A DNA stretch of 64,000 nt from Amyelois transitella (taxonomy: Eukaryota; Arthropoda; Insecta; Lepidoptera; Pyralidae), in the NCBI RefSeq assembly GCF_032362555.1, contig NC_083529.1, positions 2,976,001 through 3,040,000 on the forward strand, in the 5' to 3' direction. Below, piece by piece: positions 1-8,130 of the stretch (within the stretch, counting starts at the first letter, position 1; each line of letters starts with the position of its first letter). The notes beneath the pieces were generated by a model. It searched no databases. It was not told the DNA's origin and saw only the letters and a list, made by a program, of their open reading frames with translations. The position numbers and the translations under genes were made by a program.

Positions 1-1765
1 GCCATACTCTGTCGAAGGCCTTCTCGTTGTCGAGGAGCACGACAGCCACGGTCTCCTTGCGATTGGCAGCAGCTGAGATCTCGCCAAGGAGTCTGGCGAT
101 CTGGAGCGTCGTGGAGTGTTCGGGCCGGAACCCGAACTGCTCGGCGCGCGGCGTGATGTGCGGCAGTATGAGGCCGAGCAGCAGTTTTTCGAACACCTTC
201 GAGAGGGCGCTGAGAAGCGTGATGGGCCGGTAGCTCTCAGGCTTGCGGAGGTCCTTCCCCGGCTTGGGCAAGAGGATCACCCTTCCGGTTTTCCATATGG
301 TCGGGTAGTGGCCCGAGCGCAGAATGCCGTTGAAGAGGCGCGTCACCGCCGTGATGAATCCCGGCGGTAGGTGGCGAAGCGCCTCATTTGTGACGTTGTC
401 TGCGCCCGGGGCTTTCCTGGGCTTCAGCTTCAGGATGGTCCTCTTGACCTGGCCGGGAGTGAAGAATACCGCATCCTCAAGCTCCGGCACTGGCTCCGCA
501 AGGTACTCCCGAAGGTGCTCGACGACGCTGTCGTGGTGGGCCTGGTCCACGATCGGGTTCGGCGTGAACTGACGCTCCAGATGCTCGGCGAAGATCTCAG
601 CTCTGTCTTCGGCCTTGAACCGTGGGAGGCCATCGGCTGCCAGCAGCGGCCGGACGGGTTGTGGCACGCCCGACAACTGCCGGCAGAGGCGGTGAACGGA
701 GGGGATATCACCGCCTACCGATAAGAGGTGGTTCTCCCACGATCTGGCTGCGTGCTCCTCTAGTTTGTCCTTGATTGTCTCCACCAGCTTGTTCAGGTCG
801 GCTTTGAGTGTTGGGCAGCGAGTACTCATCCACAGCCTCCGCATTCTTCGCTTCCGCTCCAGCAGCGCGGTGAGGTGCGCCGGGAGCGGCTCGGGTTTGG
901 CGGTGGCCGGCACGGGGGTCCGTGCGGCGTCGAGCGCGTGCTGGATGCTGCGGGTGATGGCACTCGCCGCAAGCTCGACCTCTTCGCTGGTGGAGACCCG
1001 CTTGAAGGCGACACTGGCCTTGTCGCCCACAATTTCGTCTTGGAAGTGGTCCCATTTTATTTTGGATGTTCTCCTCGGCAGCGTGACCCTCGCTGGAAGG
1101 TCCCGGAGGATGAGAAGAACCGGCCGGTGATCTGACGGCAGGTCCGGGTAGACGTGCAGTGTTGGCAGCGCTGTCAGCCCTCTGTGGGCCACGATGTCGA
1201 TGGTGTCGGAGCCTCCCAACGTGTCGGTGTGGGTGGGTTCGTCCGGCCCCAACAGCTCGAAGTCGTGGTCCACAGCGGCCTGATGAAGGATTCTTCCGCT
1301 TCGGTTGATCCTCGTGGAGTTCCAGGCTGTGTGCTTGGCGTTAAAGTCGCCAGCCACAAGCGTTGGCGTGGTAGTGTTCAGTAGGGACCAGAGCTCGTTG
1401 GTGTCGAGCTTGGCCCCTGGCGGTATGTATGCAGCAAACAGCCGCAGCTCGCGGCCGGCGACGCTGATGAGCACGCCGAGGGCGTACATTGTCTGGAACT
1501 CCACGTGGGGGATGGGCTGATGAATAATGTTGCGCTTCACCAACACTGCAAGTCCCCGGTAGGCATATCCACTGACCGGGCTCTTCTCATCCTTCCGGTA
1601 TGTAATGTAATTGGGGATGCCAAACTTTTGGTCATCCCGCAGGTGGGTCTCGCTGACGAGGAGAACATCGATGTGCTGCTCCCGGAGGAAGTTGGCCAGC
1701 AAGTATTTCTTCCTCCGGAGTGATTCTGCGTTCCAGTACACGATCCTCAGAGGCGTACCATCCAT
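1..1765 (-). CDS. Jockey LINE ORF2: endonuclease plus start of reverse transcriptase (partial)
   Basis: Encodes the enzyme that nicks target DNA and copies the element RNA there. About 588 residues are visible without a stop. The apurinic-type endonuclease occupies roughly residues 1-220: N12 in WNAES, E39 in SETHL, the GDFNAKH block at 139-145 and SDHRP at 211-215 are the expected metal and phosphate-binding residues. After a linker, reverse transcriptase begins with KAPGADNV, YRPITLLSALSKVFEKLL and EQFGFRPEHST, and the window cuts it just after LDNEKAFDRVW, which holds the first catalytic Asp. The YADD box and the C-terminus are off-window. The start is the ATG two bases after the ORF1 stop. 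Minus-strand ORFs at 430-711 and 708-1055 are shadows of this frame. Confidence 0.9.
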   Translation of the reverse strand, partial: MDGTPLRIVYWNAESLRRKKYLLANFLREQHIDVLLVSETHLRDDQKFGIPNYITYRKDEKSPVSGYAYRGLAVLVKRNIIHQPIPHVEFQTMYALGVLISVAGRELRLFAAYIPPGAKLDTNELWSLLNTTTPTLVAGDFNAKHTAWNSTRINRSGRILHQAAVDHDFELLGPDEPTHTDTLGGSDTIDIVAHRGLTALPTLHVYPDLPSDHRPVLLILRDLPARVTLPRRTSKIKWDHFQDEIVGDKASVAFKRVSTSEEVELAASAITRSIQHALDAARTPVPATAKPEPLPAHLTALLERKRRMRRLWMSTRCPTLKADLNKLVETIKDKLEEHAARSWENHLLSVGGDIPSVHRLCRQLSGVPQPVRPLLAADGLPRFKAEDRAEIFAEHLERQFTPNPIVDQAHHDSVVEHLREYLAEPVPELEDAVFFTPGQVKRTILKLKPRKAPGADNVTNEALRHLPPGFITAVTRLFNGILRSGHYPTIWKTGRVILLPKPGKDLRKPESYRPITLLSALSKVFEKLLLGLILPHITPRAEQFGFRPEHSTTLQIARLLGEISAAANRKETVAVVLLDNEKAFDRVW

Positions 1766-1772
1766 AATTAAA
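1761..1772 (-). promoter_or_regulatory. ORF1 stop / ORF2 start junction (TAATTATG)
   Basis: On the minus strand ORF1 ends in TAA and the ORF2 ATG follows after only two bases. This spacing resembles stop-and-restart arrangements in some insect LINEs, where ribosomes that end ORF1 re-initiate on ORF2. Coupled translation is an inference from spacing alone. Confidence 0.6.
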
Positions 1773-3548
1773 GGTTAGGGGTGGGTACGCCTCTGAGGGG
1801 GGCCGCGGGGACGAGGGCGGCCAGTAGTGCCTGCATCTGCTGCACCGACTGCACCAGTGCGTAGAAGTGCTCCGGCGGGATCGGCGCAGCCGAGGCAGGC
1901 GCGGGAACGGTTTGAGGTGCCGGGGGAGGCGGCACGGTTGCAGCCGCTTCTTCCTCCGCCACGGGGGCAGAGCTCACGGCGGCGGCATTCTTCTTCTTCT
2001 TCTTCTTCCTTTTCTTTTTCGGGAGCTCTGCTCCCCTGGCGGTCGGTGGGTTGGCGGGGGCCATCAGTGAGGCCTCTGCTGCTTCGGACGTGGTGTTTTG
2101 AGGCGTGGGGGCGGTTCCGCTGCGAGCGACCGGGCCAGCCCGTCTGTTTCTGGCCTCGCGCCGCAGCACCGGGCACGAAGAGTGATTCGCCGGGTGCGGT
2201 CCACCGCAATTGGCGCAGGTGGCGGGCTGGTCCAATGGCCGCTCACAGTCCGTGGCCTTGTGGGGCCCTCCACAGCGCACGCAGACGGTCGCTCGGTGGC
2301 AGTTGACCGACGAGTGTCGGAACAACTGACATCTGTGGCACTGGGCGGGTCCCTGCTTCCCCCTCCACGCCTCCACCTTCAGGGTCGGCCAGTGAAGGAG
2401 CTCCTTAACCGTGAATACCTCCTGGCAGTTCTGTGTTCTGGCCAGGAGGGCGAAGAAGACACATCCGGGGCGATCTCCCCTGCCCCGGATGGCTTTGATG
2501 GCTTCCACGGTGAAGCCCTTCTCCTCCAGGTCTTCTTTAAGCGCGGCCTCCTCCGTGTCGGGCGGCAGCCCGCGGATGGCCACCTTCAAGGGACGGTCCG
2601 ACGGCAACGAATATGAGTGCCATTGGACGTCCAGAGTGTTGATATATCTCTGGACTGTCCTATATTCGTTGCCGTCCTTTGGCGTAAAGTGCACGCCTCT
2701 TCCGCGTGCGACGGCGGCCGGCGAGCGTCCCAGCAGTCGGCTAATTTCCCTGAAATGGACCACCCAGTTGGGCAGGTGGTCCACACAGATCCTTGGGTAG
2801 CGCGGCTCCCGGGGCGCTTGTGCCGTCGGCGGGGCGGCTGAGGCGGCTGCGTCGGCGGCGGCGGCGGTGGCGGTGGCTGCGAGGGCTGCGGTTCCAGAGG
2901 AGGCCACAGCTGTGGTCGAACTGGAGGCGGCAGGTGTTGAGGTGGTGGGCGGGGCGCGAGGTACCGCTCCCCGTTGTGCCCCTTTCCTTTGGGGAAGCGG
3001 GGCTCCGGTGTTAGCCGCTACCCGGGCAAATGATACCGCGGGAGCGGCCAGCGAGGGCGGCGCGCGTTGGGCGGGCGCGTGGGCGGGCGCAAGGGCGGGG
3101 GCCTGGGCGGGCGCCTGGGCGAGCGCCTGGGCGGGCGGGCGAGCGGCTGCTTGGGCGGGCGTCTGGGCGGGCGGGCGAGCAGCCGCTTGGGCGGGCGCCT
3201 GGTTGGGCGGGCGGGCGGCTAGTTGGGCGGCCGCTTGGTTGGGCGGGCGGGCAGCTGGTTGGGCGGGCGCCTGGTTGGGCGGGCGGGCGGCTGGTTGGGC
3301 GGGCGCCCGGCTGGGCGGGCGGGCGGTTGGTTGGGCGGGCGCCTGGTTAGGCGGGCGGACGTCTGCTTGGGCGGGCGGGCGGGCGGCTGCGTGGGCGGCC
3401 GCTTGCATGGGCGCCTGGGCGGGCGCCTGGGCGGACGCGTGGGCGGGCGCGCGATTTGAGTCCGCCCCCGCTTGGGCACGGCGCGGGTCCCGGGACTGCC
3501 ATCTCGGGATCGCTGATCTTCCGGCCGGCGGAGGCTTCATCATTGCAT

Positions 3549-3582
<34 letters not shown>

Positions 3583-4494
3583 CTCAGAGCCGCGCTCCGA
3601 CGCCATTGTGGCCGCGCGCTGCAGGGGGCGGCGGCTTGCTTCCGTCATCGTCAGGTCCGCCATAGACCCCGACGACGACGGCTCCTGCGTGGAGGAGCGG
3701 GATTCCTCCTCCCCCATGTTGATGGCGCGCGGCTTTTTCTTTTGGCCTTCTTCTTCTGGGCTGGCCGGCCTCTTCAGGAGGGAGGTAATTACCCTCCCCC
3801 TCGGAGTTCCCATATCGACGGGGGGCAGTGCAATCACCCCCCGCCTCGCCGCGTCCAACGCCGTCAGGTCGGCGACCGACGGGGCGACCCCCCGCACCTC
3901 ATTTTCTTGGAGGCGCAGGTATACGGCCATCCATTGGGCCAACCCCGGCGACAGCCAGTTCCCCTTGACTAGCCGAACTAGAATCTCCGCGTCCCTCTTC
4001 ATCCATCCCTTTGGGGACAGGGACGCGAGGGGCGCGGGTGTGGGTGCGGCGGCGAGGGCGGCGGTAGCGTCGAAGGCGGTCCTGACTGCCGCGGAGGCGT
4101 CGGTGGCCGGGGTAACGGCGCTGACGGCGGCGGTGGTGGCGGCGGCGGCAGCGGCGGCGGCGGAAGTGGCGGCGGCGGTGGCGGCAGCGGTGTTGGCCGC
4201 GGTGGCGGCAGCGGTGGTGATGGCGGCGGCGGTGACGGCGGCAGTTACAATAGGTGCTGCTGCGGTCGTCGTCGTCGCCGTGTTGGTGTTCGTAACTGCG
4301 GCGGCGGAGGCCGCGGCGACGGCATCGGCGGCAGTTAGCGCAGCGGCGACAGCAGCGGCGGAGACGGCGGCGGCGGGCGCGTGAAAAACGCCCGTCGGCG
4401 TAGCATACGCCGCTGGTGGCGTATGCGTTGGGGCGATGTCGGGGGAGGGGTGCGGGGGACCCGCACCTACCCCTTCCCGGGGGGGGGGCTCCAT
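1768..4494 (-). CDS. Jockey LINE ORF1, Gag-like RNA-binding protein (908 aa)
   Basis: Nucleic-acid chaperone that packages the element RNA. I start it at the ATG at 4494 (MEPPPREG); the frame is open upstream but has no ATG. The N-terminal part is almost pure Ala/Thr, followed by Ser- and Met-containing segments and a long tandem (R)PP(N/A)QAPAQ repeat encoded at about 3050-3440. The conserved core begins near YPRICVDHLPNWV, the region preceding the knuckles in Jockey proteins. Three knuckles follow at about residues 719-774: CX2CX4HX4C, CX2CX3HX4C and CX2CX3HX6C. A lysine run (KKKRKKKKKK) lies near 826-835 and could serve nuclear entry or RNA binding. At 908 residues it is much longer than usual for the clade, because of the low-complexity expansions. 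A large plus-strand ORF at 2867-4384 is only its shadow. Confidence 0.9.
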
Positions 4495-4790
4495 TTCGGA
4501 GCCCGGACGACGCGCGGGAGTGGAGTCGCTCCCGAGCAGCCGAAGGAACAACGGGGCCGACTACCCAACCCCTTTTCACCGGTGAGACCCGCTGGTGGGA
4601 GGCCGGCTACTTGGGGGGTGCGAGCAAATCAGTCCCGAAGTCCTGGCAGGGGTTTCCGCCGGGAGCTATCCTCTCCTACGCAAATATTGTTTGCGGGGTG
4701 TTGGGGGGGCGTGGCTACGTCTTCCCCAATCGCGGAAACTGAAGTCGGCTCGTACTCGAAGAAATTGTTCTTGAAGCGACTGGCGAATCC
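4495..4790 (-). other. Jockey LINE 5' leader with probable internal promoter
   Basis: About 300 bases between the ORF1 ATG and the junction with the Gypsy LTR. It starts GGATTCGCCAGTCGC on the minus strand, an abrupt start of the kind seen in full-length Jockey copies with an internal initiator promoter. I see no long ATG-initiated ORF in it. The exact 5' end is inferred from the junction with the LTR. Confidence 0.55.
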
Positions 4791-5089
4791 ACACTCGGTC
4801 GGTGCGCTCTTGGCTTTAAATAGTGTGACGTAAACAACAAGATGGCGCCTGACAGAGTGTCATCGTTTCACAACTGTTTTGATTTTGAATATGTATATTG
4901 TTTAAAACAAGTTTATTTTATTTCAATAAATTACGAAAATAAATTAATTAAAATGAAACTAAAAACTGCCTTGCATAATGAACGGGAATAAGGTGTTTGT
5001 GAAACATCATAGACTTTTAAACAATGATTATTTACATGTTTAATTAGGCTTTAATTAAATATAATGCGATATGCATGTTTATGCTAACA
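4791..5089 (-). repeat. Gypsy 3' LTR, truncated at 4791
   Basis: 299 bases that match 11140-11438 base for base where I compared them. It begins TGTTAGCA on the minus strand and stops at GAGTGT, where the Jockey element begins, while the other copy continues with CATTTG. A TATA-like TATTTAAAG lies only about 30 bases before the break, so R and U5 should follow; this LTR is best read as cut by the Jockey insertion. Confidence 0.8.
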
Positions 5090-5173
5090 GATTCGGCCAT
5101 CCTAATGTAAGTGTGTCCTTACACTTAAGCCTAATTTATTTCTAGATTTAAATTAATAATATTAGTACAAAAT

Positions 5174-5563
5174 ACAGGCCTCAAAGTCCTGTTAACAATA
5201 TGACAGGCCTCAAAGTCCTGTTAACAATATGACAGGCCTCATTGTCCTGTTAACAATATTACAGGCCTCATTGTCCTGTTTACAATATGACAGGTCTCAT
5301 TGTCCTGTTTATAATATGACAGGCCTCATTGTCCTGTTAACAATATTACAGGCCTCATTGTCCTGTTTACAATATGACAGGCCTCATTGTCCTGTTTACA
5401 ATATGACAGGCCTCATTGTCCTGTTTACAATATGACAGGCCTCATTGTCCTGTTTACAATATGACAGGCCTCATTGTCCTGTTTAAATATATTTCAGGCC
5501 CCATTGTCCTGTTTTATAATATTTCAGGCCCCATTGTCCTGATTGCAGACCCCATTGTTCTGC
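5174..5563 (-). repeat. 29-bp tandem hairpin array in the Gypsy 3' region
   Basis: About thirteen units of roughly 29 bp followed by a diverged unit, with another at 5612-5630. Each contains a 5-bp stem around a 9-nt loop: ACAGG/CCTGT in most units. The stem changes on both sides together in outlying units: TCAGG/CCTGA at 5524-5542, GCAGA/TCTGC at 5545-5563 and 5612-5630. It lies between the pol stop and the 3' LTR, so it would be in the 3' part of the element RNA. The short ORF at 5229-5435 arises only from the repeat. Confidence 0.9.
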
Positions 5564-5578
5564 TTTAAAAAAAAAAAT

Positions 5579-5690
5579 AAAACAACATGCAAATTAATCA
5601 GATTCCTGACTGCAGACCCCATTGTTCTGCGTTATTGAGAAAAAGAAAAAATAATAATAATTAAAACAACATGCAAATTAATCAGATTCC
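5579..5690. repeat. Direct duplication spanning the end of Gypsy pol
   Basis: AAAACAACATGCAAATTAAT followed by CAGATTCCT occurs at 5579-5607 and again at 5662-5690, about 83 bp apart. The second copy includes the pol stop codon, so the first is a duplicated scrap of the pol end together with a hairpin unit and an A-rich stretch. Confidence 0.75.
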
Positions 5691-8047
5691 TCCTCACTCA
5701 GGATGTTATCATTGGGTCTTGAAAAATTTAACCATGGCTTTAATTTGTCAATCGCGACAACCGTGGAATATTTTTTGTTACCTTTTCTAGTCAAAGGAGT
5801 GTCTTCTATTTGATACCTATCATGATCATAAGCTTTAGTAATTTTATAAGGGCCTTGAAATTTTGGAACTAGTTTTTTACTGTTGCCCGTCGCTGGGACC
5901 TGCCGTTCTACTCTAACTAAGTCACCTTCTTTAAATTGAATAGGCTCACACCTAGTTTTATCATACCTCTCCTTTTGTTGCTGTTGTGACTTTTTTACAA
6001 AGGCACTTATTTCATTCCTAATACTACTTAAGTCCAATTCTTCATTAATTGTAATGCCATCATCTATAGCAGTTAGTAATTTATTGTCACTTGGACCTTT
6101 TGGTCTAACACCGAAAAGTGCTTCTGCCGGAGTTCTATTAATACCTTTATTAAGGGTATTATTTATACCCCATTGAACTTCCGGCAAGTAGTCTTCCCAT
6201 TTACTTTCGGATGTCCCTACGCATTTTGCCGTTAATGAGTCTACAATAACTTTATTGTAACGTTCAACCTGACCGTTTGCCCTAGGGGTTGCTACAGCAT
6301 TGAGAACGTGATTGATTCCTTTTTCTATTATGAAAGCTTTAAATGAGTCGCTCGTAAACGAAGTTCCCCGATCCGAAATTATTCTACGTGGTACACCAAA
6401 AATGCCTAAATATTCTCGCAATATCTTTATAGTTGAACTAGTTTTAGTATTCCGAACTGCTCTCAAGTAAATAAACCGCGTAAATGCATCAATTATTACT
6501 AATATATAAATATTACCCTTTGTGCCCTTGACAAAGGGGCCCACGTGGTCTAGATGCACAGTATCAAAAGGTTTGCTGACTTTTTCGATTGGGTTTAGGA
6601 ATCCGGGTTTTTTTCCAGCAACGGCTTTTGAATATGCGCACTCTAAACAAGACGTAACATACTTTTTAATGAATCGCCTCATTTTCGGGAACCAAAAATG
6701 GAGCTTAACTTTCTCGAGGGTTTTATCTAAGGCGAAATGGCCTATGTCGTCGTGATTTTGTTTCACCACTTGCCACCGAACACCCTTAGGCACAACCCAC
6801 CTATCACCATCGGGAGTGATTCTAAAAAGCTTACCGTTTTTTAACTTATAATAATTTTTAATATCCGTAATATCCTCTAAATTTGGATCATTCAAAACAC
6901 CAATGATTCGTTGAATTTCCGAATCCGCGTTTTGAACTGTCGTTATCCAATCAGATTCAGACACATGATATATGGAATGTTCAATAGTTTTATTTTCTTT
7001 TGGTGGGTTGCGGCTCAGAGCATCTACGTGACTCATGGAAACTCCTGCTCTATATTCTATGCTAAAGTCAAAATCTTGCATGAAAGTCCACCATCGGGCT
7101 ACACGTGGTAACATGTCTCGTTTCGAAAATGTAGCTCTTAAAGAGTTACAATCGGTAACAACTTTAAATGTAATCCCTACAAGATAAACTCTGAATTTTT
7201 GAAAGGATGCTACAACCGCGAGAGTTTCCAAGTCATAGGAAGTGTAGTTTTGTTCCTCGGGTGTAGTTTGTCGACTAAAGTAGGCTATCGGTCTTAATTT
7301 GGAATGTTCATCTTTTTGAAGCAGAATCCCAGCAATACCTATCTTGCACGCATCGGTATGGAGTTCAGTAGCTGCATTTACGTTATACAATGCTAAAATA
7401 GGTTTCTGTACTAATTTGTCTTTCAAAGTTTGAAATGATTTTTGCTGCTCCTCATTCCATACCCATGGTGCATCCTTTCTGAGGAGTTGAGTTAGTGGTT
7501 TAGCAAGTATAGAGAAGCCTTGTACGAATCGTCTGAAAAAACTAGCCAACCCAAGGAACTGTCTGACATTGTGTTGGTTTTTAGGTGTGGGGAAATTTTC
7601 TACTGCGTAAATTTTCTTTGCTCCTGGCTTTATACCATCAGCCGAAATTTCAAAACCTAAATAATCCACAGAATGTGCAAAGAAATTACATTTCTTTAAT
7701 TTTAACGTAAGACCAGCATCAGCTAAAACTTGCAATACTAATTCTAAACGATCTAATCCTTCTGAAATACTAGTTGATGGTATAATAATATCGTCTAGGT
7801 ATGCCAAAGCTTCCTTATAGCGTAGGCTACCGAGGACCTGATGCATTATTCTTTGGAAAGTGGCTGGGGCATTTGCCAAACCGAAGGGCATCCTATTAAA
7901 TTCAAAATGCCCTTCTGGCGTGACGAAAGCAGTTTTGTATTTATCATTTTCAGAAACTGAAATTTGATAATAGCCAGAAGCCAAATCAAGAGTTGTGAAA
8001 AAGGTGTTTCCTGAAAGTACATCTAGCTGGTCATCAATCAAGGGCAT
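5678..8047 (-). CDS. Gypsy Pol: reverse transcriptase (from mid-domain), RNase H, integrase
   Basis: 789 residues open from a frame break upstream; the Met is probably internal rather than a true start. Reverse transcriptase: LDLASGYYQI with catalytic Asp near 21, MPFGLANAP, and the YLDD box at 83-86. RNase H follows (HTDACKIG near 230, then VTDCNS and HVDALSRN). Integrase: a zinc module HX4H...CX2C near 430-475, then the DDE core with Asp in LDHVGPF, Asp in SDRGTSF and Glu in NGQVERYNK. The C-terminal part (GDLVRVERQVPA) is the usual post-core SH3-like region. The frame ends LSEEESD in an acidic tail. All catalytic residues downstream of the break are kept. Confidence 0.9.
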   Translation of the reverse strand: MPLIDDQLDVLSGNTFFTTLDLASGYYQISVSENDKYKTAFVTPEGHFEFNRMPFGLANAPATFQRIMHQVLGSLRYKEALAYLDDIIIPSTSISEGLDRLELVLQVLADAGLTLKLKKCNFFAHSVDYLGFEISADGIKPGAKKIYAVENFPTPKNQHNVRQFLGLASFFRRFVQGFSILAKPLTQLLRKDAPWVWNEEQQKSFQTLKDKLVQKPILALYNVNAATELHTDACKIGIAGILLQKDEHSKLRPIAYFSRQTTPEEQNYTSYDLETLAVVASFQKFRVYLVGITFKVVTDCNSLRATFSKRDMLPRVARWWTFMQDFDFSIEYRAGVSMSHVDALSRNPPKENKTIEHSIYHVSESDWITTVQNADSEIQRIIGVLNDPNLEDITDIKNYYKLKNGKLFRITPDGDRWVVPKGVRWQVVKQNHDDIGHFALDKTLEKVKLHFWFPKMRRFIKKYVTSCLECAYSKAVAGKKPGFLNPIEKVSKPFDTVHLDHVGPFVKGTKGNIYILVIIDAFTRFIYLRAVRNTKTSSTIKILREYLGIFGVPRRIISDRGTSFTSDSFKAFIIEKGINHVLNAVATPRANGQVERYNKVIVDSLTAKCVGTSESKWEDYLPEVQWGINNTLNKGINRTPAEALFGVRPKGPSDNKLLTAIDDGITINEELDLSSIRNEISAFVKKSQQQQKERYDKTRCEPIQFKEGDLVRVERQVPATGNSKKLVPKFQGPYKITKAYDHDRYQIEDTPLTRKGNKKYSTVVAIDKLKPWLNFSRPNDNILSEEESD

Positions 8048-8049
8048 CG

Positions 8050-8130
8050 GATAGTTTTCCTTTATAGTCTTTATTCAGTGCGCGGTAGTCAACGCATAAC
8101 CTATAGTCTCCAGTTTTTTTTTTTAACTAG
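8050..8130 (-). other. Two frame breaks inside Gypsy reverse transcriptase
   Basis: The upstream frame runs into an 11-A run on the minus strand (T run at 8114-8124) and stops at 8101; RT homology then continues in another frame for about 50 bases and shifts again near 8070 before the long pol frame. The A run could be a replication or sequencing slip. The second break is not in a homopolymer. Gypsy elements use programmed frameshifts before protease, not inside RT, so decay or assembly error is more likely. Confidence 0.7.

Larger units (their letters stand above)
1..4790 (-). mobile_element. Jockey-clade non-LTR retrotransposon, 3' part off window
   Basis: A LINE read on the minus strand: a 5' leader (4790-4495), ORF1 (4494-1768), then ORF2 from 1765 to the window edge. 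The two-ORF layout, the pre-zinc-knuckle region of ORF1, three CCHC-type knuckles and the apurinic-type endonuclease at the start of ORF2 are those of the Jockey clade. Both ORFs are open as far as seen, so the copy may be young. It is very GC-rich compared with its surroundings. Its 5' end appears to lie at 4790, directly against the cut end of the Gypsy LTR at 4791. The rest of reverse transcriptase and the 3' tail lie outside the window. Confidence 0.9.

Noticed and set aside
2867..4384. Long plus-strand ORF (505 codons) opposite Jockey ORF1
   Set aside because: GC-rich repeat coding on the other strand leaves this frame open by composition. It shows no domain, and the minus frame has knuckles and Jockey features.
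4781..4800. 4791 as a genuine Gypsy LTR terminus
   Set aside because: It lacks the usual terminal CA, lies ~30 bases from the TATA-like motif, and no target duplication matches the other side.
5174..5563. CRISPR-like array
   Set aside because: The units are contiguous tandem repeats without unique spacers, inside a eukaryotic LTR element.
8101..8130. Programmed ribosomal frameshift at the A run
   Set aside because: It lies inside reverse transcriptase and a second, non-slippery break follows about 50 bases later; decay or sequence error fits better.
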